Source of the DNA: Cheilinus undulatus
Lineage: Eukaryota > Chordata > Actinopteri > Labriformes > Labridae
DNA length: 64,000 nucleotides
NCBI RefSeq assembly: GCF_018320785.1
Contig: NC_054869.1
Coordinates: 32,590,289 to 32,654,288 of the forward strand
Reading direction: 5' to 3'
In this document: in pieces, positions 26,101 to 41,577 of the stretch
Position numbering within the stretch: the first letter of the stretch is position 1
Layout: each line of letters starts with the position of its first letter
Made by a program: the position numbers and the translations under genes
Notes under the pieces: model-generated
Told to the model about the DNA's origin: nothing
Databases searched by the model: none
What the model saw: only the letters and a program-made list of their open reading frames with translations

Positions 26101-27275
26101 AAAAGTACTGACGGTTTATTTGAGCAACTTTTGACAGTATGCTGGAATCTGCTCTCAATTTTTGGCAATTAAATCAAGAAATTGCCCACTAACGGTTCCT
26201 AGTACTTGTGTTTTTGTTGATTTAATGTTGTAACAGGTACTGACATTGATTAATGCAAGTATCATATACAGGTTTAAACCTTTGGTATTGTGCCCACCCC
26301 ACAGTAAAATAGAAATAGAACCATCCATTCAAGTGTGTCCTTGTATAGAGAGCAAGTACAAAACTAGGGTGTAGGTGTTTCATTACATGGAATAGGTAAG
26401 TGTCCACATTCAAAGAGTGGTAACCTTTCAGTAACCTCAAGTCAAAGGAAAACAGGGTTAAAAACATGTCAAATTGGAAGGACTTGATTGAATTAATAAA
26501 GTGTGAGCAACCCCTTTGATCCCTAGAGAGACATTAGATCCTAAACTGAAACTAATAACAGGATATTTGACAGCAGTCCTGCCCTGTTTGATTTCAGCTT
26601 AACCTCACAGACAACACATTCATACAACTTTTCAGCATGACTAGAGCCACCACAAATCAAACGGATTGCAAATACAAGTTTCTTTCTAACCCTGAGTGTG
26701 TAAAATACAAATAAAAAGCATGACTGCGAATGAATCACAGTTACTGATTTACTAGTTAAATACACAAACGCCAAGCTGATGAATAAGGGTGTTTATTACA
26801 AAGAACCATGATTCAGTGCTCAAATAATATGTCAGGAAAGCTGTGAAATGTTTTATTTAAACACTAATAATGTCTGAAGTTAAAAGAATTGTTCTCCTTT
26901 CATCTCGGCGCCCTCACTGACCCATTCTGGCGTCTTGTTTAGGAAAAAAACACACAACTATTCTGAACATGATTAAATTACATGTCCTGTGGTGATGCAT
27001 AAATAGAAAACAATTAAACCCTTTCAGATACAGACCAACAGCTGATTCAGTTTCATTGAACATAATCGTTTGGACATGAGCACAAAACCTCTGCACAGAC
27101 TTTCAGTTCATACAAATGGCGGCTGATCTCCCTCTGCTGTCTTAACTCAATTTGCAGAGATTTTCCAGAGGGATAACAAACTCTTGAGATTAATAGAAGT
27201 AGCTGGTCTCAAACATGTCTGCAAACTGGGGCTCATACTTACATACAGAGGCACTTTCCTCCTGCTCAGCTCCAT
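8139..27275 (-). CDS. arhgef28: Rho guanine nucleotide exchange factor 28, N-terminal half (partial)
   Basis: This is the 5' part of a large Rho activator. Coding exons in gene order: 27243-27275 (MELSRRKVPLY), 20444-20585, 17402-17511, 16914-17100, 12473-12656, 11546-11747, 11210-11285, 8851-8897, 8139-8208. All have GT-AG borders and join in phase. The first exon's start, the PEDTEVYIVLEGS segment, the NWNVLGSHSGE segment and the ankyrin-like stretch (RESPLHLAVRWG, LCQPGG, LPNEEGVTPLQLA) match the N-terminus of ARHGEF28. AKAP13 is the next closest, but MELS..VPLY and LPNEEG favour ARHGEF28, as do the utp15 and btf3 neighbours. Later exons are acidic (LNEEEEDD). The C1, DH and PH regions expected of the family are not in the window, so the gene should continue past the left edge or into the candidate exon at 2729. 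The protein activates RhoA in the cytoplasm and at focal adhesions (family knowledge). Confidence 0.85.
8898..11209. other. arhgef28 intron
   Basis: The intron holds A-rich and T-rich simple sequence (about 9515-9535 and 9710-9760) and AT-rich TATGTA-type repeats near 10300-10360. A short piece near 10815-10880 (AGTGTTTCTCAA, then GGTGTGCCTTGG) looks like a decayed hAT-type fragment. No exon was recognised. Confidence 0.5.
11748..12472. other. arhgef28 intron
   Basis: Nothing beyond intron sequence was seen between the exons at 12473 and 11747. Confidence 0.5.
12657..16913. other. arhgef28 intron with one hAT-like insertion
   Basis: This 4.3 kb intron contains a short hAT-like element at 13389-13918. 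The remainder shows no exon or RNA gene that I can support. Confidence 0.5.
13389..13918. mobile_element. Non-autonomous hAT-like element
   Basis: The 530-bp element begins CAGCGGTTCTCAAC and ends GTTGAGAACCACTG, giving near-perfect 14-base inverted ends. It is flanked by the 8-base words TTCTAGCT and GTCTAGCT (7 of 8 identical). An 8-base duplication with CAGNGGTTCTCAA ends fits the hAT superfamily. No transposase is encoded. Relatives occur at 48208-49222 and, as a fragment, at 60915-61007. Confidence 0.75.
17512..20443. other. arhgef28 intron
   Basis: This is AT-rich intron sequence. No exon, RNA gene or intact transposon was recognised. Confidence 0.45.
23825..24070. mobile_element. Short inverted-repeat element (Tc1/mariner-type MITE)
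   Basis: The left end is CAGTGCTGTGAAAAAGTATT. The right end reverse-complements to TAGTGCCATGAAAAAGTATT. Both are next to TA. The roughly 250-bp size, lack of coding and these ends match a widespread teleost non-autonomous family. It is inserted in the larger Tc1-like relic. Confidence 0.7.
24216..24640. mobile_element. Repeat insertion starting AAAGGGATACTTCAACATTTTGG
   Basis: The Tc1-like body breaks off at about 24215 and resumes at about 24640 (ccattaagctccatg). The intervening 0.42 kb begins with taaagggatacttcaaca, a start I recognise from dispersed teleost repeats. The borders are approximate. No target duplication was found, and some host-element sequence has been lost at this point. 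Confidence 0.45.
24987..25507 (-). mobile_element. Second copy of the helicase-exon element, with 9-bp duplication
   Basis: The copy starts TAACCTGGCATGCC and ends AAGGTTA, flanked by GTTCTATTT at 24978-24986 and again at 25508-25516. Read on minus it aligns along its whole length with 5890-6419, including the coding part (EDISVDAAKAPVLSELDDN, then LFKEEQRTAV) and the splice donor after the EQRT motif. It is inserted inside the Tc1-like relic, so it is younger than that element. Confidence 0.7.
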
Positions 27276-28200
27276 CTGTGCAGCAACTGCAGGCAAAGAA
27301 GGACATTAAACAGAAGAATGAGAGATGAAACATAAAAATGGTTTCCATAGTTGCTTTATTGGTTATTCTGACTGCACCTCTGTTCCTGAGGAGATTATTA
27401 AAGCTTGTCTGTGCCAAACACAGTGTCTAATGAGACAGGATCATCTTTTGATCTCAAGTAATGATTTTAACGATGATGCTTTCTCCTTTGGCGCAAACGG
27501 ACAATAGCAGAAGTATGCCCAAATCTGATTTGCAGGCAGTGTTAGTGTGCCTCTGCAAAACCTACATGGGAGAAACAGCATAAGGTTTCTGGACAAATAA
27601 ATGAGTGCATGAGGGAAAAACAACAAACGTACATAATTTATAGAAATATGGAAGCAAGAACTGTAATTCCCAAAAGCAGGAAACTGTCTGCTTTCATTGC
27701 AGTTAATCAGATATGTTCTATAGCAGAGGCTTCTCCCTGAATAGGGAAGCAAGGTTTTAACATAATAATTTTAACGTTTAACCAATACCAGTGAAACTTT
27801 TCATTTAAAAGAGTTTACATTTGGAAAAATAGACTTTATTCTACAATAAAAGAAGCAGAGTGGTAACAAACTAAGATGAGTTAACGATTGTTTTATGATA
27901 CAGAAAAAATGCTCATTACAGTTCCGTCATTTATTTCGAAATATTGAATATTTTTATCAATTAAAATACAAAAAACAATACAACAAAATAGTCTAACATT
28001 AGACTGAGTCTATCCTCGCTCTTATTGATTCAAATGAGTTTTATGTTGCCCTATTTAGCTGCAGAAAAATGAAGGCTGTCTTTTTTTGCCAAACAGGGTT
28101 GACATATTGAAAAACCGTCTGTGCTGTCACATTAAATTAACTCCTCTTTTTTTAGAAGTCCACAGCTCGTAGAAAGGGTTAAAAATATTGCTATACCTAC

Positions 28201-28450
28201 CTTCGCAGGAGCTCAAACTCCGGCTGAAGGAGCCTGTCAGAGCGCGGTAATGTCGTAAATAAAGCGTCCCTAACTCGGACTCATGCTCGGTTTGCTAACT
28301 GCTAATTGAAGTGTCGCAGTTAGAGCCACAAGTTGAGAAATGGCGTTCACCGAGGCTGCTGTTTCCAGAGAGAGCTGCAGCCTCCACTGACACAGCATCC
28401 TCCTCTCTGACAGTGTTGATGCTTTCTGTCTTCCGTCTGTTCAAATGCAA
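28201..28450 (-). promoter_or_regulatory. arhgef28: Probable arhgef28 5' non-coding exon and promoter
   Basis: The minus strand has a donor (GCGAAG|GTAGGTAT) at 28201. Above it is a more GC-rich block than its surroundings, with CpG dinucleotides, as expected for a vertebrate first exon. It would splice to the acceptor at 27286 (CCTGCAG), 11 bases before the start codon. The transcription start cannot be fixed by eye, so the upper border is approximate. Confidence 0.4.
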
Positions 28451-29120
28451 ATTCATCCCTTTACGTGAAAGTTAGCATTTTATCTGAGTTTCCAGCGACC
28501 TCTAGTGGAGAAATAGATAGAAAGTGAGGAGAACAGGAGGGGGTGGTCTCTTCATGAGGGGCTGTTTCGGGGCTCTGGAGGTCCTGGATAGCAAAGTTAA
28601 AGCGAGTGTAGAAAAAAATTCGAAGCTTCTATTTTCAATTAACAAACCATCATAACTCCAAATTAAATAGCATACCCAATTTTGAATTATGGTAATAGCA
28701 TACCCAATTTTGAATTATGGTAAACATACACAACAGCATTGTAGCCAATTAACGCTTGAGAGACAACATAACATCATAACATTTTCAAATGGCTTTAAAA
28801 AAAGATGTGCAACATATGCTTATGTCATCATAATCTATTTGATCGGTTTGTTATTTCTATATAAACTTAAAACAAAAAGTAAGGCAATTTGTGTTTGGTA
28901 CATTATTTCTTTGTTGTAACAATGCTTCTTGGTAATAAATCTTATATGTTGGAAAGCCCGTTTATTACCCTTTTAAATGGTGCCACATTTGTAAGGATCA
29001 TGCATTTGTGGGATGAGCAGCAGAGTTGAATATGTGGGTTGCGCCCATGAAAAATGTGCCAAATCTTCTCTGCCAGTGCTAAACAGCTTATATTGCTGTT
29101 GCTATTGACTCTTGTTTTGA
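28451..29120. other. Intergenic, with an exact 28-bp tandem duplication
   Basis: No gene was seen. At 28668-28695 and 28696-28723 the same 28 bases (starting TAGCATACCCAATTTTG) occur twice without a mismatch, which suggests a recent local duplication. Confidence 0.6.
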
Positions 29121-29980
29121 GCCTCTGGTACCCCCACGTGCTGCCAATCAGGTGCCTGACTGGCAGCACCTGTGAACATTGGCCCTGCTACAGTGGTCGG
29201 TAGATGTCTGCTTCAAGAATCAGCATGCCACGTTTGACTGATCTGGATAGGGCCCGTCGGCAGGGCAACTTCAAGCTGGTGTTCCGCAAAACCAAGCTGC
29301 AGCATTGTTTGGAGTGAACCCTAGTACCATCTCCAAACTGAAGGCCAAGTTCCATATAACGGGGAACGTCAGAGACAGGCTGGGAAGTGGGTTTCCCAAG
29401 AAGACAACACCCCAAGAATACTGTTTTATCACCCTGTCAGCAAGAACTCTATCCTCCAAGATGACAACACTCGCCCCCACAGAGCAGGGTTTATCAGAGA
29501 CTACCTCCAGAATTTGGGATTGGAGAGGATGGAATGGCCTGCCAGCATCATTTGATTTTCAAATGAAATTCAAAATTTTGATTCATCTGAATACAGGAGT
29601 TTGAATCACTGAGCAACGGTCCACTTCTTTTTATCCTTAGCCCAGTTTGAGACACTTCATGTCTCCGGTTCAGTATTGGTTCAACACAACACAAAACTTG
29701 TAGCCCATTCCCTGGACTGGTTTGCTGGTTGCTTTTGTACAGCCTCTGATAACAGTCTGCCCTTTCAGCAGTGGCCTTCTGTGGCTTACCCTCCTTGTGT
29801 GGGGTGTCAATGGCTGTCTTCTATAGACTACAGTCAACTCACCAGTCTTCCCCATGATTTTAGTTGTGTACAGAACCAGAGTGAGAGAAGGAAGGTCCAG
29901 GGAACCTTTTTAAATCGGCCTCTTCCTTAATATTCTAATATTTTGAAATAATCAAGATTAAAACAAAAAAGTCTTGAAAT
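29121..29980. mobile_element. Decayed Tc1-like transposon remnants (two families)
   Basis: On plus, an ATG at 29225 opens MPRLTDLDRAR and, in another frame, LFGVNPSTISKLKAKFHITG and KKTTPQE follow. This is the helix-turn-helix N-terminus of a Tc1-like transposase, broken by frameshifts. From about 29540 to 29980 the sequence switches to an antisense piece of another teleost DNA transposon (for example gtagcccattccctggactg and cagtcttccccatgatttt). Neither part keeps a full reading frame. Confidence 0.6.
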
Positions 29981-30359
29981 ATTTTTATTTATATGATATT
30001 AATCTAAAATTAATAGAAGTTTAACTCTTTGAAGTAAACCATTGGGAAATATTGATCTTTAACATGATATTCTATTTTTTTCTAGATACACCTGTAGATC
30101 AACTTTGAAAAAATGATTAATATGAATTCAGTGTGGGACTTTCTGATAGGATTTGAGCTCTGCAGTTCAATGTCCTTCCCAGGAAATATTTCGGACAATC
30201 TGACTATCCTGATTATGCCTAGTGGCCCCTTGTTGCATGTGCCCCCAAGCAATTGTCTTCCTCTTTGTAATGTTAAAATCATCTTTGGTCACAACTTTCA
30301 TTGTAATTTTCCAGAGATATGAACACAATTACTTCTAATCAATCTGAATATTACAAAGA

Positions 30360-30365
30360 TTTATT
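30360..30365 (-). terminator. utp15: Probable utp15 poly(A) signal
   Basis: AATAAA on the minus strand lies about 380 bases past the utp15 stop codon, a normal 3'UTR length. No earlier canonical signal was noticed. Confidence 0.4.
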
Positions 30366-30746
30366 CTTATCTGCTTAGAAAACATTTGTCAATGCCAAAT
30401 ATTATGAAAATACAAAGCAGACATTCATGGTGAACACATTCAAACAAGCACACACATCACATTTACAACTGAAAGTTACACAAGACTTTCAGTAAAAGCA
30501 GCAACTTGCTTTTCATTCACTCACACACAGTCTTCATTAAGTAAAATCATGTTCTCTTTGTTGTGTTTTCATTCACACCAGACAGCGACCATGGGTTTGT
30601 CAGTCTATTAAAAACTGTACCAAAACGTTCTGTTGAAGACACACAGCCTGTCATGTCAGGAAATTTGTGTCTAAAAAGGAGGTTTCAGAGTTCTAAAGGC
30701 ACTCTTACCCAGTCTAAAGCAGTTTATCTTAACCCCAGTGCAAGTC

Positions 30747-33700
30747 TCAGGTGGCCTGCAGTTGTGGTTTTGAGGTGGTTGCTTCTCCCTGATTGAGGCC
30801 GTTAGACCTGTTGGCTCCAGAGCAAGTCACCTCCTTCCTGGGGAGGGAGGAGGCGAACATTGTGTCCAACATGCCCAGAACCTCCAGGAGCTCCTGCTGG
30901 TAGTCAATCTCTTTCTCCAGCAGATCCTGAAGACGCAACAGCTGTCGGTCCACAACTGATGACTGTCCGATTATAGACTGGTAGATGTCCAGGATCATCT
31001 CGGCCGCTGTAACAAGGACTGGAGCGAACCTGGGGTCCACCAAGTTCCTGATGAAGAGACAGAAATGGCATACTCCTTCATTAAAATGTTTTAGCATGGA
31101 AAACTGTTGGGAAATGTATTTCTTTCAGCATCTCACCCAATGAGGAAATTGAGCAGCCTAGAGAGTTCCTGTTCATCCCTTCCTGCCAGCGCGTTCTTCA
31201 ATGTTCCTCTTCGATCCAGCTCCTTTATGACGGCTACTGTGATCTCTGGCTTCCTCATTCTTGTCCATGTCTGTGAATAAAATTCTGTTTTATTACCAAT
31301 AGTAAATCATACTGCTGTGTTTTTGAAAGGTCTACTTATGCATGGAGGTTGCAGTTCAGCTTCCGGTTTACAAAACGGCAACCCACACAGCTACAAGAAA
31401 ATAGCATTTCACTGCTTTATTTAGCAAACTACAAAAAGGACACATTAAAAAACAAAAACGGACCTTTTAATGATAACTCATTAAGCATTGTTGCCACAGT
31501 TTAAATAAATAAAAAGCATACCTCCAGAGCTGTATCCAAAGCCTTTGTTACATTAAATTTCTTGAGCTGTTTGTCATATTTGGCCAAATGCTGTTTCACT
31601 GGCTTACTGACAAGATAATCATCCTGAAAAGAGATTAAAAAACAAGCCTTTAACCAACTATGTGAAAGAAACCAGTCTATGTGCCATACTAGCATTACAA
31701 GCATCACTCATAGTATGAGGGGTTTTTAAGAATTTACATCATGCATTTTTAGAGAATAAGAACTTTTCCTGTATCAGACTATCGCAGTTTTTACTGCATA
31801 TTACTTTATGAAAGTTTACCTGTTTAGGGACGTAGTTCTTGCCCTTTACAAAGACACGATATGTTGGTCGTCGCCTCTGCTGGACAAGACTTTCCTTTGA
31901 CTCCTCAGGGCTTTTTCTGTGTTTGATACTCAAAATGCTGTTGGTCATACCCACGACAATGGACTCATCATCCGGCTTAAGGAAAAACAATAGGTGTTAT
32001 TTTCTATAGTTGTTTTAGAGGATTTATGGTATAAAATGTAGCAGTAGGTATCAAAATACGCATCAAGTAAAATTTGTATAGACGTGGTTTTAACCGCAAT
32101 ATGTTTGTGCTAAGTACATGACTGATGGTGATTAAAAGGGAAAATTAGAAAGTAATAAAAGCCAAATGCAACAAAATTGAGGTTTTTGAGTTTGAACCAA
32201 AACCCTACACCCTCTTTTTAATATGGAGAGAATTTATTGTTTTATCTTTTTACAATTTAAATCGAAGGCAGTGCATAAAATTTGCAATCACTGTGGCAAA
32301 ATCACTTTAGATCCTCAGAGCTGGTTTTTCAAAGAAAAGTTGTACATGAAATTTTGTCTTTGAGAGAAAAAAAATTTCTTCTGTATTGGGGTTTTTCTTT
32401 TCATGTTATGGGGAGATAACTAAAGACTTTCCCACCTTGGGTGGCTGTAGTGATACAGGGTATGAGAACGTTAGCTTTTGCCTCCTTTATTTTTTAATTT
32501 ATTTTCTTCAACTCAATATAATTTGAAAAATAACAGCAAACATGATTGAGAGATGAACATAATCTCTTACCCCCAAAGCCAGACTGAGGATGGAGGCAGC
32601 GTAGTCAAAGTTGTGGACCACTTTATAGGTGGTTGTGTTGTACACCTTCACGTGCCTGAGAGAAAAACACAGGCTCTGTATTTGAGTCTTGTAAAAAGCT
32701 CATAACTTTGCATCCATTCAGGACAAACAGATCTTCTCTTGTGATTTACAACATTAAAAATGCTTTGCCTTGTCTGCTGAGTCAGCTCTTCCTATTACAC
32801 AGACACTTATTCTTGTACCTGTCAAGAGAAGCTGACAGAAGCCTCTGACCATTGCTGCTGAGAGATAAGCAGGTAACAGTTTTGTGATGGTTCTTCAGAG
32901 ACACCAGAGGCTGTCCTCCTTTTAGTAGATCCCACACTTTCACAAAGCGGCCACCTAAAGAGAAGGATACAGAAACTTTCAATGTACTTGACACAAAGAA
33001 AACTAAAGAACTACTGTAAAGAAAAGTGTCAGTGCATGACTGCAGGGAGGAAAATCATGTTTGAAAAACTATTTCAGCCTATTTTTGTCCTAACTGAAAA
33101 CACAGCCAAGAATTTAATGACCTTTCATGCTGTTATCCTCCTTTTCGTTCCTTGTATGGCAAAGCCTGTACAACTTTGAACATTTACCCCATGTATGGAG
33201 AACAATCTCCAATGGCTAAGGGACTTTTTATTTTATTTAACTCTACAAAAATGGTGTACAGAATTAGTATGTGGTCTGAAAATAAGATGAAATGTTTAAT
33301 GAGTGCAATGTCCAAATACCTGCAGAGACAAGGAGCCCTTCAGAAGGATAGAGAAGCAGACTCTCTACCGGCTGTCCATGGTCCATCGTCAGGACACTCT
33401 TCTCCGCTCTTGCATCAAACAGTTTCACTGTGTGGTCATACGATCCTAGAGGGAATGAATGATTTTGGTCAGGCAAAAACAGACAAAACTCCATCATTAC
33501 ATCTGCAAAAACACTCTTGCTAAATAATGATTTAATTATGGCAGAAAGTATGGCATCAAAACGTTTAGAAGTACAACAAAAATTCAACAGTCACTCACTA
33601 AACATTGCTGCAAAGGTGAAAACTATTTCAACCTTTCCTTGCAAATAAATAAATAAATAAGACGTCAACAGTAACGTCCATCTCACCAGTGATGAACAGA

Positions 33701-34981
33701 TCTCTATTAAGTTTGCTTGTGACACCGCAGCGGATGTAATCTGTGTGTTCTTGGTAAGTGTTTAGCTCTGTTGCATTTGGGATGTCCCAAAGTCGACAGG
33801 TGTAGTCATCTGATCCCGTGAGGATCTGGTAACGATCCGAGGTGAAATCTGTCACATGTACAGCCCTGAGAAGACACACAATAAGAAAAAATGTTTTATC
33901 AGTCTGAAAGTCAGTAAGATGGTGTAACTTGGGAGAGGGGGGTCATCTACTCCTCATTTACACTTGTTTACACTCAAAGCCCCCCCCCCCAATGAATTTA
34001 TCAGTGTGTGTGTGTGCATGTTTGCAAGATTGAATAAAATGTTGTCAGAATTCTTGAGATCATCATGAATTTCGGTTGATGGATCACTCAAGAGATCATC
34101 ATTCAACCCATCATTACGTACACAAGAACTTCAGGGGACTCAGAGGCTATTCAAACACCTTCTACATCCCTTAAAAGGTAAGAATGATTCATGAATGGTC
34201 AGAAATGGACTGTTCCAGTGATTTCACCCTTGGCAGGAATCCTAAGTTAAAACATCCTGCTGTTAAAATTTCTAGATTAACACTGTTATGAAACCCTCTT
34301 GATGCAAGAATAACAACTAAAACCCCACCAGAAGAGATAAGGTAAGAAATAACTTCATTAATCCTGAGGGAAATTTTTGCATCAGCTATTAACACATGGG
34401 ATACCTACTTTGTGTGCCCTTTGAACATCCTTAGTGCCACCTTGCCACTGACGTCAAACAGCCGAACTACAGAATCCTCACATCCGGCCACGAGCAGCTG
34501 ACCATCTGACCTGAACCTCCCACAGTACGCGGTGTCCTTGAACCGACTAAATGCCTTGATTGGCTCCTGGGAGAACGGCCCATAAATGTGGATCTGCAAA
34601 GAAACCGGTGCTGCACACTTAGAACTTGGGAGATTCAAAGAACAGAGTTAAAGACTTTTTCTGCCGAATTCATACAACAGAAGTCAACATACTCTTGTGA
34701 ATGCAGTCACTGCAAAGCTATGTGGAGCCACAGGGGAGAAGTCTATATTTGTGATAGCCCCAAACTCTTTAATCTGGACAGGAGCCTGCAAGAAATTGGA
34801 CAAAATATAACATTAAGAAGGCCAAAACATGTGAAAAGGAATGTCATATTCTGGTTTATAATAATGTTAAGAAAGAACATAAAAAACTCACTTTGTAGTT
34901 TTTCCAGTATAATGTGTCTTGTGTGACTTTCTCTCCAAGTTTAGGGTAGACTTGGATTTTTGTAGGTTTAAATGAAGCCAT
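30747..34981 (-). CDS. utp15: U3 small nucleolar RNA-associated protein 15
   Basis: Complete gene. Coding exons: 34892-34981 (starts [19 protein letters not shown]), 34693-34785, 34409-34593, 33687-33865, 33320-33445, 32819-32954, 32571-32655, 31820-31975, 31522-31623, 31137-31270, 30747-31047. All are GT-AG and in phase, giving about 530 residues against about 518 in human. WD40 repeats fill the first two thirds (KLWD-like [51 protein letters not shown]). The C-terminal UTP15 domain follows ([21 protein letters not shown], then [18 protein letters not shown]). The protein belongs to the t-UTP/UtpA part of the nucleolar small-subunit processome, needed for rDNA transcription and early 18S rRNA processing (family knowledge). 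A 5' non-coding exon ends at 35502. The start was chosen by the match to the family N-terminus. Confidence 0.95.
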
Positions 34982-35501
34982 TTTGGATGAATGAAATGCT
35001 CTTTGCCTGGTAAGATACAGAAAGTAAAAACATGAGTTGTAGAATAAGATAACTACAGGAGAAACGCTTGATATGGCTAATATTTGGACGAATATTATGT
35101 TGATCAGCAGAAGACAATCGGCAAACAGCAGGCAACATATTCAACAGCATAAAAATAACAACGAAAGAGATTCAGACTTTTTCTCAAACAGCACCACAAC
35201 TCACCAAACTGTGCCATCCTTAAACGCTACACTCACGTTATACTGCCTCAGAAATGTCGCTTGTTTACTGGGATTTACTGTTGTGCATAAAAGGCTCGAA
35301 CAATTTCAGAAAATAATGCCAGTAAATCTTGTTTTTTCGGATAGCCAAATTTAAACTAAAATTACTTGTCAGAAAACAATAACAGCATGTATGCCTTGAC
35401 CAGCGTGTTCAGTGCCTGACGTTACAACTCAAACTGAAGTTAGCACAAAGCGATTTAGCCGGCTAGCATTTTCTACTAAACCGCATTTCGTTGATGCTTA
35501 C

Positions 35502-36181
35502 CTTTAAATGAAAGGGTCCGCCACTGAATACGTGTCTTTTGAACCTAAATGTGTTTAAAGTAAAATGCAAGGATGCGTATGGGCAAAGTAAAGCAAAAGT
35601 TTGTCATTTCAAATAGTTATCACGTTGCCTCTCAGCGCACCGGAGGACGCCATGATTCCAAATGTGACTACTTCCGTTATGCATATCACACTGCTCCCTC
35701 CGCAATGTTCATCTTAAGGCTTAATACGCTGAATTTTTTTCTCAAATTATATTTTGAATGATATTCAAAGTGGTCCGCGTATAGATTTTTTTAAGAAAAC
35801 CTCACTACTATTGAGACTATATTCTTCCTGACACCGATTTCATTTAAATCTGACTGTTACTAGTACTGATTTAGTGATTTTAGTCATTTATTTCAATGTC
35901 TTCATTGAATCTTTTAGTAAATGTATTTTAAATAAAACAAATATTAATAAATAAAGGTATCTAAACATTCCTTTTAACCTTTATAAATGAATTACTGCCT
36001 GGTGTGTCAAGAAATCAACTGTAGTAATAGTCATTTCAATTAAAAAAAAAAAATCTTGCTCTAATTTGACCATGACAATTGATTTCAACATATGAAACGT
36101 AGATTACAGTTTACAAATTGTTTTTTGAAACTACGATCTTATCCGGCAAATCTTCGACCTCAGTGCGTCACTTCCGCTCTT
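35502..36181. promoter_or_regulatory. Shared head-to-head promoter region of utp15 and btf3
   Basis: The utp15 5' non-coding exon (donor AAAG|GTAAGC, exon ending at 35502) and the btf3 first exon (donor at 36238) face each other across about 0.5 kb. ETS-type cores lie near both starts: ACTTCCG near 35670 and ACTTCCGC at 36170-36177, the latter preceded by a GCGTCA half-site. This is typical of housekeeping bidirectional promoters. The middle part is plain AT-rich sequence. Transcription starts are inferred. Confidence 0.5.
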
Positions 36182-36238
36182 CACTCCTTTCCTCGAGCTT
36201 CTGTCGGCTGTGTGATCCGCGTGTTTACACACTCCCAG
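36182..36238 (+). promoter_or_regulatory. btf3: btf3 5' non-coding exon with pyrimidine-rich start
   Basis: The exon ends at the donor CTCCCAG|GTCAGT and has no ATG. Its upstream part, CACTCCTTTCCTC, is a run of pyrimidines. This could be a 5'-terminal oligopyrimidine (TOP) start as used by translation-machinery genes; the exact start is not visible. Confidence 0.45.
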
Positions 36239-40629
<4,391 letters not shown>

Positions 40630-40940
40630 CTGGCCATTTCTGTCCTCTTGACTCACTGTACTTTGACACAGCAGCAGTTTATAATTGTTCATCTCTATTA
40701 TTGCTCTTTGCCTTCTCGCAAAATTTGCTTTTATTTGTATCATACACAATCAGGCTTGAACAAGAAGAATCATCTTTTTATGACAGTTTATACCCACTTC
40801 TATTTGTCTTATTTGCCTTGTCCTGTAGTACAAGTGAAGCTATTTAACTCCGTGGAATGTGCAAGCCTTTCTCTATCCCAAGCTGCCTCTACTGCAATGT
40901 GATGCTTTCATATCAAAAATGTTTTGGTGGTCAATCATGT

Positions 40941-40946
40941 AATAAA
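40941..40946 (+). terminator. btf3: btf3 poly(A) signal
   Basis: AATAAA lies about 310 bases after the btf3 stop codon and is followed by an A-run. Confidence 0.5.
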
Positions 40947-41577
40947 AAAAAAATACAGATACATTTCTCTATTTTATTTTTTTTCATAGCATCATTCAAT
41001 TTGCAAAATTATATGGAAGAAGGTGTGGTTTATCATTTTCAAAAAATGTTGAAAGACGGACTTTCTTTTTGAAAGAGGTATTGGCATTCATTTCTAATAT
41101 TCCTGAGAAAAAAAAAGACTGTGTTCTTTTGTTTTGATGTTTTTTTTTACCTATAGCCCATCTTTAGAGTAGTCTTTTATTGTTTAGACTTAGAGTCACC
41201 TTAGAATAAGGTGTAATGCTAACAAAAAAATGAAAATGATTTTGGTTCCTGGTATCATATGCAAATAGCACATTGATAAGCAGGGACTTTGTTGGTTTGC
41301 TGACACTGATTAATCAAATTTAAGGGAAAGAGCGAGCTTACTAAATCAAAAGTTCCCTTTAAAATACAGTTGCCATTTCACATGTTTAGTTTCACTTTTG
41401 GGGATGTGAAAGTATACATTTACAGTTAAAGTCAAAACTCTACAACAAGATTTTTCAAACATTTTTGACTTCTATGCCATTAACTGGGGGAGAGAGGTTG
41501 GACTTGAACACTGGCCTTCTGCTCTGACATCCATAGCCTACATCCTAAATTAATGGCTTTCTAACAAAGTCAAATTT

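Larger units (their letters stand above)
20586..27242. other. arhgef28 first coding intron
   Basis: This 6.7 kb intron separates the 11-codon first coding exon from the next. Its main content is a composite transposon at 23743-25641. The rest is AT-rich with no supported exon. Confidence 0.5.

Noticed and set aside
27190-27417. 75-residue frame resembling a small membrane protein
   Set aside because: A real exon lies here in another frame (the arhgef28 start exon with acceptor and donor); this frame is its shadow.
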